A stretch of 64,000 nucleotides of DNA from PALSA-894 sp963757565 (GTDB taxonomy: Bacteria; Pseudomonadota; Alphaproteobacteria; Rhizobiales; Xanthobacteraceae). Made by a program: the position numbers and the translations under genes. Under the pieces are notes generated by a model. The model had not been told where the DNA came from, made no database searches, and was given only the letters and a program-made list of their open reading frames with translations. Shown piece after piece: positions 44,015 through 52,743 of the stretch. Where the stretch lies: positions 1 to 64,000 of the forward strand of contig CAVWSB010000010.1 in assembly GCA_963757565.1 (NCBI GenBank). The letters are read 5' to 3'. Position 1 is the stretch's first letter. Every line of letters starts with the position of its first letter.

Positions 44015-45094
44015 ATGATTGCATCCGACACACGTCTCGTGTCCGAGCAGGCGCTCGTCTCGTTTGGTGTCGCGGTTCTGAGCAAGGTCGGCGTGCCGGA
44101 CAACGAAGCACGCGAGATTATGGACAACCTCGTGCTCGCCGATCTGCGTGACGTCGAATCCCACGGCATCGTGCGTCTGCCGATCTACGTCCAACGTCTC
44201 GCCGCGCGCGCGACGAACCCGCGCCCCCAGATCAGGATCGTGCGAGAGACGCCGACCTCGGCGGTGGTCGATGGCGACAACGGGATGGGCCAGATCGTCG
44301 GCCTGCGCGCGATGGAGATCGCGATCCGCAAGGGCCGCAAGAGTGGCGGTATGTGCACGTTTGTTTCCGTGCGCAACAGCAACCACTATGGCGCGGCCGC
44401 GGCCTTCGCCGAAATGGCCTGCGCGCATGACATGATTGGCTTGAGCTTCACGATCGGCGGTATCAACCACATGGTCCCATGGGGCGGCGCCGAGGGCCGG
44501 CTCGGCAATAACCCATTCGCAGTCGCCTTTCCGGCCGGTACAGAGAACCCCGTGGTGCTTGACATGGCCTGTTCGGTCGCGGCGCGCGGCAAGATCATCG
44601 TGGCCGCGAAAGAAGGTCAGCCGATCCCGGCGGACTGGGCTGTCGGGCCAGACGGACAAGCCACGACGGATGCCGTCGAGGCGCTCAAAGGCTTCGTGCA
44701 GCCGGTGGGCGGTCCAAAAGGCTACGCGCTGACGCTGACGATAGGACTACTCAGTACGATGCTGTCGGGGGCTGCCTTCGGCAGCGAAGTCACGCACATG
44801 TACGATGATTTTGAGAACCCGCAGAACATCGGGCACCTGTTCGGGGTACTGCCGATCGCACTGTTCGAGGATATCGAGGTCTATCATCGCCGAATGGAAA
44901 AGGCGGTGAGCGAAATGCGTAACGCCAAGCGCGCGCCTGGCGTAGAGCGCATTTATCTGCCGGGCGAACGCGAGGCAATGAGTTTGGAGAAGCGCCGGCG
45001 GGATGGAATTCCTGTCGGCCTTGGCGTGCTCGCCGAACTCGAAGAACTCGGCGCTCAATACGGTGTCCGGCTTGCGGCATTCGAAGGCGCGTGA
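44015..45094 (+). CDS. Malate/L-lactate/ureidoglycolate dehydrogenase-family oxidoreductase (Ldh_2)
   Basis: 359 residues from ATG 44015 with GAGGA upstream; GTG 44000 is an alternative. Ldh_2 family strings: 'ADLRDVESHGIVRLPIYVQR' (catalytic His), 'VRNSNHYGAAAAFAEMA', 'PWGGAEGRLGNNPFAVAFPA', 'GGPKGYALTLTIGLLSTMLS'. Members use NAD(P)H on 2-keto acids or 2-hydroxy acids (malate, lactate, ureidoglycolate, 2,3-diketogulonate, delta-1-piperideine-2-carboxylate). Coupled by GTGA overlap with the aldo/keto reductase. Together with the divergent TRAP importer it forms an uptake and oxidation module for an organic acid. Exact substrate unknown. Confidence 0.9.
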   Translation: MIASDTRLVSEQALVSFGVAVLSKVGVPDNEAREIMDNLVLADLRDVESHGIVRLPIYVQRLAARATNPRPQIRIVRETPTSAVVDGDNGMGQIVGLRAMEIAIRKGRKSGGMCTFVSVRNSNHYGAAAAFAEMACAHDMIGLSFTIGGINHMVPWGGAEGRLGNNPFAVAFPAGTENPVVLDMACSVAARGKIIVAAKEGQPIPADWAVGPDGQATTDAVEALKGFVQPVGGPKGYALTLTIGLLSTMLSGAAFGSEVTHMYDDFENPQNIGHLFGVLPIALFEDIEVYHRRMEKAVSEMRNAKRAPGVERIYLPGEREAMSLEKRRRDGIPVGLGVLAELEELGAQYGVRLAAFEGA

Positions 45095-46125
45095 CGGTCC
45101 GCATGATCGACCCGACCGCAAAGGTGAAGCTGGGCCACACTGGTGTCGAGGTGTGCCGGCTTGGCTTTGGCGCCGCACCTCTTGCAGGGCTGTTGCGCGA
45201 GACGTCCGGCAGGCAGGCCGCCGAGGCCGTTGCGAGCGCACTCGATGCAGGGCTGTCCTACTTCGACTGCGCGCCACAATATGGTGGCGGTCTCGCCGAA
45301 ACGCGTCTTGGCGAGGCGCTGCGAGCCCTGCCGCGCGCCAACGTCACGGTATCGACGAAGATCGGAAAACTGGTGCGCCCACGTGAGAACGCACCACCAC
45401 AGACCGTTGGCTTCGTCGGCGCGCCGGCGCATGACATCGCCTATGACTATTCTTACGACGGCGTCATGCGCTCCCTCGAGCAAAGCTTAAAGCGCCTCGG
45501 GCTTGAGCGGGTCGATGTCTTGCTCATTCACGATGTGAATCGCAAGTATCACGGGGAGCGTGTGCATCAGCGCCTTGAGGAAGCCGTGACGGGCGCATGC
45601 CGCGCGCTGGCCGAACTGCGCGCCGCCGGCGTGATCGGGGCCTTCGGTCCCGCCACGAAAGATCTCGACATCGCCTGTGCGTTCCTGAATCGCGTCGACG
45701 TTGATTGCGTCATGGTGCCCGCTCGCCTGACGCTCATCGATAGCTCGGCTCGTGAGGAATTGCTCCCGCTGTGCGATCGGCAGGCTGTATCGGTCCTTGC
45801 CGCGGCCCCGTTCGACTCAGGGATTCTGGCGACGGGCACCATTCCAGGTGCCACCTACGACTACGCGCCTGCCGATGAGACGACACTCGCGCACGTTCGA
45901 TCGATCGAGCTGCTCTGTACGGAGTTCAACGTGAAGCTCGCAGCAGCTGCGCTGCAGTTTCCGCTGCGCCACTCAATCGTTGCAAGCGTTGTCACCGGGA
46001 TGCGCGACTCAATCGAAGTCGAAGCCAATCTGTCTCTCTTGCGGCAGCCTATTCCCGATGGATTCTGGGACGCCCTCCAGTCGGTTCAAACTGGGGCGGC
46101 GCAAGTCCGCTTGGATAGCACGTAG
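45091..46125 (+). CDS. Aldo/keto reductase
   Basis: 344 residues. GTG at 45091 overlaps the preceding stop (GTGA). AKR barrel with the catalytic Asp and Tyr in 'YFDCAPQYGGGLAETRLGEA', Lys in 'VTVSTKIGKL', and His in 'VDVLLIHDVN'. 'LKRLGLERVDVLLIHD' and the C-terminal 'RHSIVASVVTGMRDSIEVEA' resemble the D-threo-aldose/L-fucose 1-dehydrogenase branch, which oxidises sugars to lactones. With the dehydrogenase and TRAP importer this suggests sugar or sugar-acid breakdown, although the branch assignment is tentative. Confidence 0.88.
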   Translation: MTVRMIDPTAKVKLGHTGVEVCRLGFGAAPLAGLLRETSGRQAAEAVASALDAGLSYFDCAPQYGGGLAETRLGEALRALPRANVTVSTKIGKLVRPRENAPPQTVGFVGAPAHDIAYDYSYDGVMRSLEQSLKRLGLERVDVLLIHDVNRKYHGERVHQRLEEAVTGACRALAELRAAGVIGAFGPATKDLDIACAFLNRVDVDCVMVPARLTLIDSSAREELLPLCDRQAVSVLAAAPFDSGILATGTIPGATYDYAPADETTLAHVRSIELLCTEFNVKLAAAALQFPLRHSIVASVVTGMRDSIEVEANLSLLRQPIPDGFWDALQSVQTGAAQVRLDST

Positions 46126-47093
46126 TCTGCTGCGAACCGCATCGAGACAATGTGCCAGCAAGAGCGGCGCAAATTGCTCCCGATAGAAATGCCCAGCGTG
46201 TTGGTGTTCGTACTGGCAATGGCGGCGCGGTAGTCACAAAGGACTTATTGGACCGACCGAGAACGTCAGAAACTGAGATGGCCCCTCAGGCGAGCGTTCC
46301 AGTCTTCCCGACCACTCCCAATTCTGCTGTCTTCTCAATGCGGCGGTTGGACCCCAGTCGCACTCGCCCAAGCAATATCATTGCTACAAATTCAGATGTT
46401 TTTGGATCCCAGTCGCACTCCCTCCGTCAGCTAGTCTTATATTCATAGTCTCGCCGTCGTTGTACGGCCGAAATCGTGTTATCTGCACCAAATAGGCAGT
46501 TTGCGAGTAAGCGAACCAACAAAATGTCTCGCGGGCGTCCTGCGCTAGCGCAGAGCGTCAATTTTCTCCTTTCAGGCTGCGCGTGGTTCGCTTTCTGCTC
46601 GTCGACACTACGGTCGCCTCTGCGCGGGGACGGCGCGTGACCGCCGTCTCGTAAACACGTGAGTTCGCCGTGGCGCAGAATCTGCTTCTCAACGACCGAT
46701 ATTCAATAACTCAGTTTTCATTCCGAATGCTCCTAGAAACGGTACTAAGGAATCGCTTTCTCCGACGATGATGCGGGCTGCATTTTCGGACAGGCGAGGC
46801 GGCTGGAGACAAGCGAAAGCGATCTAAGAGCGCGTCGACACAGCTAGCGAAAAGCAGCGCTGGCGAGCTCGTATAAAACTGATCCACCCGGTTTATCCCG
46901 GACACTTATTTTTTGCCCCTTCGCAAGCGCCTACATTGCTGCGCGCCTTTGACATCTGCTACGTCGCAGCAAAGACCCGACCGCAGCATGGGGAGGCGCT
47001 GGACAAGCGCGCTCGTTCATCGGATCGTAGGCTGGCGAAAAGCCTGAGATACCAGTGTGCAAGCAAGCGCACGCGAGACGGGGAGGATACGGA
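46126..47093. other. Long intergenic region holding repeat copy D
   Basis: About 970 bases without a supported gene. Repeat D occupies 46345-46600. The rest has scattered short frames of no recognisable product. The right end, from about 46990, holds the leader and ribosome site of the second Liv operon. Confidence 0.5.
46345..46600 (+). repeat. Interspersed repeat copy D
   Basis: The left part is almost identical to copy A ('cccagtcgcactcgccc', 'cattgctacaaattcag', 'tggatcccagtcgcactcc') and ends CTCCGTCA at 46422-46429, then 'agtcttatattcatagtctc' as in copies B and C. The right part has TAAGCGAACCAAC at 46508-46520, a degraded form of the left arm, and intact GTGGTTCGCTTT at 46583-46594. 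Same orientation as A, B and C. Confidence 0.72.
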
Positions 47094-48215
47094 ATGCTCA
47101 AGTCGCGGATTGCTGCCGCAATTGCCGGCTCGCTCATGTGCTTAGCGGCTGCCTGCAGCGCGAAAGCCCAGGACACGATCAAGATCGGCGCCAATCTGCC
47201 GATGAGTGGCCCGAACGCCGAGCTCGGCGAGATTTTCTCCCGCGCGGCCAGCATCGCGGTGAAGCACATCAATGACGACAAGCTGTTGTCCAAGAAGCTC
47301 GAAATGGTGATCGAGGACAGTCAGGCGACCCCGCAAGGTGGCGTGGTGGCGATGAACAAGCTCGTCAGCGTCACCAAGGTGCCGTACGTGCTCAGCGCCT
47401 ATACGGCCGTCTCCAAGGCGATCGCTCCGGTCGGCGATCGCGCCAAAGTCGTTAGCATCAACGGCGGCGCCGTCGGCCCGGACCTCGCCGAGCTTGGCGA
47501 CTATTTCTGGAACGTGATTCCGCTCGTGAACTTCGAAGCCGAAGTCCTCATCCCCTATGTCGTCAAGGAGAAGGGGCTGAAGAACATCGTGCTGATCTTC
47601 GTCGACGACCCGCTCGGCGAGGCGGTGCAAAAGGTACTGCGCGAACAGGTACCGAAGGCGGGCGGAAAGCTGGTCGGCGAGTTGCAGGTCCAGCGTTCCA
47701 CACAGCAGTTCGCCTCGATCGCCGCGAACGTGCGCCAGCTGAAGCCGGACGCGATCTACATCGCTTCGTTCGGCGATCAGGTGAACCAGATCGTCAAGCA
47801 GTTGCGCGACAACGGCATCACGCAGCAATTGATGAGCTACTCCGCGATGTCGACCCCCTCGATCGCGATACTGCCCGAGGCGAAGGGCGCCTGGTACACG
47901 ACCCAATCTGCCGACTTCACCGCGAGCGAACTCGGCAAGCGCGTTGCCAAGGAATACAAGGAACTCTCCGGCAAAGACGCGAACGCGTACGTGGCGAACT
48001 ACTACAACGCCGTGATGGTGTTCGGTCAGCTGGCGCAGAAACTCGAGAAGGCCGGCAAGCCGATCACGGGCACCGCCCTGCTCGAACAGCGCCGCGCTAC
48101 GCCGGACTTCGAACTGGTCGGGGGCAAGATGACGTTTCTCGCGAACGGCACCGTCTCGGCGCCGGTTCAGATTCGTGAGATCGACGGCACGGGCACGGGC
48201 AAGCTCGTCAAGTAG
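47094..48215 (+). CDS. Branched-chain amino acid-type ABC transporter substrate-binding protein, second operon
   Basis: 373 residues from ATG 47094 behind GGGAGGA. Signal peptide ends 'CSAKAQ', with a cysteine two residues before the usual lipobox position, so signal peptidase I cleavage is more likely. 'TIKIGANLPMSGPNAELGEI' begins the binding fold; 'IYIASFGDQVNQIVKQLRDN' and 'ANAYVANYYNAVMVFGQLAQ' are typical for LivK paralogues. Followed 23 bases later by the LivH-like permease. The ligand may be an aromatic or related acid, judged only from the monooxygenase cluster that follows. Confidence 0.92.
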   Translation: MLKSRIAAAIAGSLMCLAAACSAKAQDTIKIGANLPMSGPNAELGEIFSRAASIAVKHINDDKLLSKKLEMVIEDSQATPQGGVVAMNKLVSVTKVPYVLSAYTAVSKAIAPVGDRAKVVSINGGAVGPDLAELGDYFWNVIPLVNFEAEVLIPYVVKEKGLKNIVLIFVDDPLGEAVQKVLREQVPKAGGKLVGELQVQRSTQQFASIAANVRQLKPDAIYIASFGDQVNQIVKQLRDNGITQQLMSYSAMSTPSIAILPEAKGAWYTTQSADFTASELGKRVAKEYKELSGKDANAYVANYYNAVMVFGQLAQKLEKAGKPITGTALLEQRRATPDFELVGGKMTFLANGTVSAPVQIREIDGTGTGKLVK

Positions 48216-48238
48216 CTGCCAGTCGAGCGGCCATAGTC

Positions 48239-49114
48239 ATGGTGCTTCTTCAGCTCTTTCTGAACGGGCTGCAGCTCGGCGCGATCTACGCGCTGACGGC
48301 AGTCGGGTTCTCGCTGATCTTCGGCTCCACCAAGATCTTTCATGTCGCGCATGGCTCCGCCTTCGCGATCAGCGGCTATGTCTATTGGTGGCTCGCCTCG
48401 AAGCTCAACGTGCCGTGGCCGCTCGCCGCATTCGCCGCGGCCGTTGCGGCGGCCGCGTTCGGGCTCCTGATCGAGCGCTTCATCTATCGCCCGATCCAGC
48501 GCCACGAGGCGTCGTTCTTCACGGTCTTCATCGCGGCGTTCGGCGTATCGCTCATCGTCCAGAACCTGATCGGCACGATCGCGGGCCGCGGGATGGAAAC
48601 GGTGACGACACCCTTGAGCCGCAGTGTCGAGATCATGGATGGGCTGTTCGTCGCGCCGGTCTCGGCGATCTCGATTGTCGTTGCGATCCTCGTATTCACC
48701 GCGCTGTCCTGGTTCCTGGGCCGCACGCATGTCGGCATTGCGATGCGTGCGCTTTCGGAAAACCCCGATCTGGTGCGCGTGTTCGGCCTCGATCCTGGCC
48801 GCGTCGCGCAATGGGCCTTCGTGATCGGCTCCGCGGTGGTGGTGCCCGGCGCGATCTTCACCGCGATGACGGCGGGGCTCAATCCGTCGATCGGTACGCA
48901 TGTGATGCTGGTGAGCCTCGCGGCGACGATCGTCGGCGGCATCGGAAGCGTGCGCGGCGCCGCCTGCGGCGGTCTTTTGCTCGGGCTTGCCGAAAACCTC
49001 GCCTACTGGAAGCTCGACCCGCAGTGGAGCGAGGCGGTCACGTTCATCGTGTTGTTCGCATTCATCATCTTCCGTCCGTCGGGCTTCTTTGGCAGCCCGA
49101 CGGCGGCACGGTGA
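48239..49114 (+). CDS. Branched-chain amino acid-type ABC transporter permease (LivH-like), second operon
   Basis: 291 residues, about eight membrane segments. 'LGAIYALTAVGFSLIFGSTK' is the LivH start; the coupling loop is 'VGIAMRALSENPDLVRVFGL' and the end 'GGIGSVRGAACGGLLLGLAE'. Intact, and ends seven bases before the LivM-like start. Confidence 0.92.
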   Translation: MVLLQLFLNGLQLGAIYALTAVGFSLIFGSTKIFHVAHGSAFAISGYVYWWLASKLNVPWPLAAFAAAVAAAAFGLLIERFIYRPIQRHEASFFTVFIAAFGVSLIVQNLIGTIAGRGMETVTTPLSRSVEIMDGLFVAPVSAISIVVAILVFTALSWFLGRTHVGIAMRALSENPDLVRVFGLDPGRVAQWAFVIGSAVVVPGAIFTAMTAGLNPSIGTHVMLVSLAATIVGGIGSVRGAACGGLLLGLAENLAYWKLDPQWSEAVTFIVLFAFIIFRPSGFFGSPTAAR

Positions 49115-49121
49115 TCGCGCA

Positions 49122-50015
49122 ATGTTCACCTACATCGTCAGCCTTGCGACCCTGATCGGCATCAACGCGATCCTTGCGGTCACGCTGAACTTCGTTCTTG
49201 GCTATGCGGGTATCTTCTCGCTTGCGCACGCGATCTTCTTCGGCATCGGTGCCTATACGGCCGCCGTTGCGGCGATGAAATTCGGCGCGGACTTCACGGT
49301 CGCGACCGCCGCCGGCATGGTGATCAGCGGCGTAGTCTCGCTGGCACTCGCGCTGCCCGCGCTGCGCGTGCGTGGCGAGTATTTCGTAGCGGCTTCGCTC
49401 GGGCTGCAAATGCTTGCCGTCACGGTGTTTTCGGAATGGAAATCGGTGACCGGCGGTATCGGCGGCCTGATCGGCATTCCGCCGGCGCGGCTGTTCGGTT
49501 TCGACGTCAGCGATCCGGGTTGGTTCCTCGGCCTGACGCTCGCGTGCCTCGCGATCACATTGCTGGTAATCCGCGCGCTGGTGCGTTCCAGCTTCGGCCG
49601 CAGCCTGAAAGCGATCCGCGACGACGAGACGGCGGCCGCCGCGCTCGGCAAGAACGTCGCGCTGCTTAAGACGCTTGCCGTGATGGTTTCGTCGGCGTTC
49701 GCCGCGGTCGCGGGCTCGTTATTTTCGTTCTATCTGAATTTCATCAATGTCGAGAGCTTCGTCCTCGACGTCTCGGTGCAGATCATCGCGATGGTGATCA
49801 TCGGCGGAACCGGGACGCTGCTCGGCCCGGTCATCGGCGCCGTCATCGTGCTGCTGCTGCCGGCGCTGCTCAGCTATCTGCCGTATCTGCCGCCGACGGA
49901 AATCGGCTCGATCCAGCAAATGATCTACGGCCTCGCGATGGTGCTGCTGATGATCTTTCGCCCCGCAGGCCTTTGGGGCTTCGGGTCTGACACCCAGAAA
50001 CAGGGAGAGCCATGA
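49122..50015 (+). CDS. Branched-chain amino acid-type ABC transporter permease (LivM-like), second operon
   Basis: 297 residues from ATG 49122. 'LAVTLNFVLGYAGIFSLAHA' is the LivM signature, 'GRSLKAIRDDETAAAALGKN' the coupling loop and 'VIIGGTGTLLGPVIGAVIVL' the C-terminal motif. The stop overlaps the LivG start by four bases. No defects, unlike the livM of the first operon. Confidence 0.92.
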   Translation: MFTYIVSLATLIGINAILAVTLNFVLGYAGIFSLAHAIFFGIGAYTAAVAAMKFGADFTVATAAGMVISGVVSLALALPALRVRGEYFVAASLGLQMLAVTVFSEWKSVTGGIGGLIGIPPARLFGFDVSDPGWFLGLTLACLAITLLVIRALVRSSFGRSLKAIRDDETAAAALGKNVALLKTLAVMVSSAFAAVAGSLFSFYLNFINVESFVLDVSVQIIAMVIIGGTGTLLGPVIGAVIVLLLPALLSYLPYLPPTEIGSIQQMIYGLAMVLLMIFRPAGLWGFGSDTQKQGEP

Positions 50016-50764
50016 GCGGCGATATCCTGTTTCAGGCCGACAACATCAGCAAGACGTTCGGCGGACTCAGAGCCGTCAGCAACGTCACCTTCGCGCTGCG
50101 CGCCGGCATCATCACGACGCTGGTTGGCCCGAACGGCGCCGGCAAGACCACGCTTTTCAACGCGATGACCGGCCATCTCGTGCCGGATGAAGGCTCGGTG
50201 ACGTTTCTTGGCAGAAGCATCCTCGGGCTGCCGCACTGGAAGGTCGCGCGGCTCGGCATCGGGCGGACCTTCCAGGACCTCAAGCTGTTTTCGCATATGA
50301 CCGTGCTGGAGAACGTGACCACCGCGACCGAGTCCGGCTCGTGGCTATGGCAGGCAGGCGGCGCCCCCGCCAAAGCGGTCCGCACCGGACGAATCGAGAG
50401 CGCGCTGGAGGCCACGCAGCTTCAGCGCAAGCGCAACACGCGCGCGATCGACCTTTCATATGCGGAGCGCAAGTTCCTCTCGATCGCGCGCATCATGGCG
50501 GCGGGCGCGCGCCTGTGGCTGCTCGACGAACCGGCCTCGGGCCTCGACCGAAGCTCGTATGATCGTTTCCTGTCGGTGCTCCGCAACGCCGTGAAGTCCG
50601 GCGTCACCATCTGCATCATTGAGCACAATCTCGACATCGTTCAGAGCATCTCGGACCGCATCGCGTTCCTCGACCAGGGCAAGCTGCTCGCCGAGGGAGA
50701 GCCCAAGCAGATCCTCTCCGATCCGGCGCTTGCCGCGATCTATTTCGGCGAGCGACTATCATGA
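50012..50764 (+). CDS. Branched-chain amino acid-type ABC transporter ATP-binding protein (LivG-like), second operon
   Basis: 250 residues. Walker A 'GPNGAGKTTLFNAM', 'GIGRTFQDLKLFSHMTVLEN', Walker B 'LWLLDEPASGLD' and H-loop 'ICIIEHNLDIVQ' are present. The signature motif reads 'IDLSYAERKFLSIARIM', a variant of LSGGQ with SYAE, also common among LivG paralogues. Overlaps both neighbours by four bases. Confidence 0.92.
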   Translation: MSGDILFQADNISKTFGGLRAVSNVTFALRAGIITTLVGPNGAGKTTLFNAMTGHLVPDEGSVTFLGRSILGLPHWKVARLGIGRTFQDLKLFSHMTVLENVTTATESGSWLWQAGGAPAKAVRTGRIESALEATQLQRKRNTRAIDLSYAERKFLSIARIMAAGARLWLLDEPASGLDRSSYDRFLSVLRNAVKSGVTICIIEHNLDIVQSISDRIAFLDQGKLLAEGEPKQILSDPALAAIYFGERLS

Positions 50765-51477
50765 CAGCCGCGCCGGTCATTCAGGCGCAGTCGCTCGTCG
50801 TCGGCTACGGCGGGCGGCCGGTGCTGACCGATGTGTCGATCGAGGTGCGTGCCGGCGAGGTGCTTTGCGTGATCGGCCACAACGGGGCCGGCAAGTCCAC
50901 GCTGATGCGCTCGTTGTTCGGTCTCACGCGTCCGGTGTCGGGAAAAATCCTCGTGGACGGCAAGGAGCTTTCGCATCACGTGCCGCGCGTTCTCGCCTCG
51001 CACGGAATAGCGCTGATGCCCGAGGGGCGCGGCATTTTCCCCGGCCTTACGGTGCGTGAAATCTTCGACCTCGCGCTCTGGTCCGGCTCCATCGCGGAGG
51101 CCGAACGGCAGAAGCGGATCGACTGGGTGCTGAACCTGTTGGCGCCGATCAAGGGCTTTTACGAGAGGCGCGCCGGTTTCCTCTCCGGCGGCCAGCAGCA
51201 GATGGTTTCAATCGGCCGGACGCTCCTGTCGCAGCCGCGATGCCTGATGATGGACGAGCCCTCGATCGGCCTTGCCCCAAAACTGTTCCAGGACATGCTG
51301 CAGCCGATCCGCGCGCTGCAGCGCGAGGCCAACATGGCGGTGATCCTGGTGGAGCAGAACGTGCGCGAGGCGCTAAAGATTTCAGACCGCGTCGTCGTGA
51401 TGAAGGCGGGCCGAGTGATCCTCGACACGATGCCGGAAGAGCTCTCCGATAATACGCGCCTGATGGAACTATATTGA
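50761..51477 (+). CDS. Branched-chain amino acid-type ABC transporter ATP-binding protein (LivF-like), second operon
   Basis: 238 residues with Walker A 'GHNGAGKSTLMRS', 'GIALMPEGRGIFPGLTVREI', signature 'LSGGQQQMVSIGRTLL', Walker B 'CLMMDEPSIGLAP' and H-loop 'VILVEQNVREAL'. Last gene of an intact five-gene importer. The downstream LysR gene is convergent, so this operon ends here. Confidence 0.92.
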   Translation: MTAAPVIQAQSLVVGYGGRPVLTDVSIEVRAGEVLCVIGHNGAGKSTLMRSLFGLTRPVSGKILVDGKELSHHVPRVLASHGIALMPEGRGIFPGLTVREIFDLALWSGSIAEAERQKRIDWVLNLLAPIKGFYERRAGFLSGGQQQMVSIGRTLLSQPRCLMMDEPSIGLAPKLFQDMLQPIRALQREANMAVILVEQNVREALKISDRVVVMKAGRVILDTMPEELSDNTRLMELY

Positions 51478-51632
51478 CGTTTAGATTGGCCATCCTCGTG
51501 AACTTCTGCAGCCTACGGCCTAGGCTGTTCAATGGATGGTACGTTCGTGAACGGGCACCTCTGCCCGCGCGGCTCGCCCGCAAGCGCACCGAGACTTTGA
51601 TCACGATCGCTCAGACATTTCCCGCACCCCGC

Positions 51633-52577
51633 TTATTGGCTTGCCGGATCCAAGATGCTCACTCGTCTGCCGCGACGGCGTTGACCAGGCCGGGGGATGT
51701 TTCTTCGCAACAGGTCGAGCAGAAATTCGGCCGCCGGCGTCAGCGGAAGTCCGGAGCGCCGCACGACAACGATGGAGGGCGCCGGAAGTGTCTCGCGAAT
51801 GGGGATGGGGGCCAGCGAATGGCCGGCCGCCGCGAATTCGATCCACTGAATGGGCACCATCGTCAGCAGATCCGTATTGGCGAGCGCGACCAGCAGGGTC
51901 ACGGCAGATTGGCTTCGCAAGGCGAGACGCGGCGCTGGCAATCCGTGTTGCTCGAAGAGTTCGCGAAGCTCCTCCTCGGCTTTGAAGGTCACCGACGTTG
52001 TCGCCCATTCGGCACTGGCAAGATCGCGCAGCGAGCGCGCATGCGCGAGAGGATGTCCGCGGCGTCCGAGCACGATGCGTGTGTTCTCGAACAGGTGCTC
52101 CTGAACCAGTTCGGGCGACGGTTGCCGCTCGTGCTTCGGGCCGACGTAGAAATCGACGCTCCCGTCCTGCAGTCCGGATTCCAGGGTCGGATACCAGCCT
52201 TCGATCAGGTGCAGTTGCACTTGCGGATAGCGCTCCCGGAACGGCTTCAGCGCGGTGGGCAGCAATGCGATGTGCGCCGCAAGCGAGAGGCCAGCCACGA
52301 CACGACCTCGCGTGCCGCCGTGGAGCTGCTCGACCTCCTCGCGCGCACGGCGCACCTCGCTCAGCACCGCGTTGGCGCGGCGCACGAACGCCTCGCCCAT
52401 GGGAGTCAGGATCATGCCTCGCGCGCGCCGTTCGAACAGCGGCACGCCAAGCTCGCGCTCGAGTTCGTGCACACTGCGCGTAAGCGCGGGCTGCGCCAGG
52501 GCGAGGTGGCGCGCGGCCGCGCGCAGGCTCCCGCGTTCTGCGATAGCCACAACGTCACGCAGCTGATTGAACTTCAT
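51633..52577 (-). CDS. LysR-type transcriptional regulator
   Basis: 314 residues from ATG 52575-52577. Helix-turn-helix 'RGSLRAAARHLALAQPALTR' (15-34), linker helix with 'VPLFERRARGMILTPMGEAF', then the effector domain 'RVVAGLSLAAHIALLPTALK'. Full length. Divergent from the FAD monooxygenase, so it probably controls the monooxygenase-VOC-TRAP genes. A GATA-N9-TATC dyad (52583-52599) lies just in front of its start, a fit to a LysR-type T-N11-A site. Confidence 0.9.
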   Translation of the reverse strand: MKFNQLRDVVAIAERGSLRAAARHLALAQPALTRSVHELERELGVPLFERRARGMILTPMGEAFVRRANAVLSEVRRAREEVEQLHGGTRGRVVAGLSLAAHIALLPTALKPFRERYPQVQLHLIEGWYPTLESGLQDGSVDFYVGPKHERQPSPELVQEHLFENTRIVLGRRGHPLAHARSLRDLASAEWATTSVTFKAEEELRELFEQHGLPAPRLALRSQSAVTLLVALANTDLLTMVPIQWIEFAAAGHSLAPIPIRETLPAPSIVVVRRSGLPLTPAAEFLLDLLRRNIPRPGQRRRGRRVSILDPASQ

Positions 52578-52743
52578 GGGCTGATATCAAAAAGGTATCG
52601 GTTGGACTATTTTGACATCTTTCGGCGATCCCCGTCCACGGGTACGCAAGGGCCAAGAATGTTCAGGGACGGAACACCCCAGTGACTGATCTGACGAACT
52701 GCCGGAAAACGCGCGCCCGCGCGGCCGGGCTCTAGGCGCCACC
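52578..52743. promoter_or_regulatory. Divergent LysR/monooxygenase promoter region
   Basis: 166 bases. The dyad GATA (52583-52586) / TATC (52596-52599) with an A-rich centre is the most likely LysR operator half; AT-rich sequence 'ggactattttgacatc' follows at about 52603. The monooxygenase has only a weak ribosome site. Confidence 0.45.

Noticed and set aside
46711..46905. Minus-strand open frame of 64 codons in the intergenic region
   Set aside because: No ribosome site, no recognisable pattern, and no terminator or promoter support.
48167..49129. Minus-strand open frame of 320 codons over the second livH
   Set aside because: Same antisense artefact; the plus-strand LivH-like protein is complete and motif-rich.
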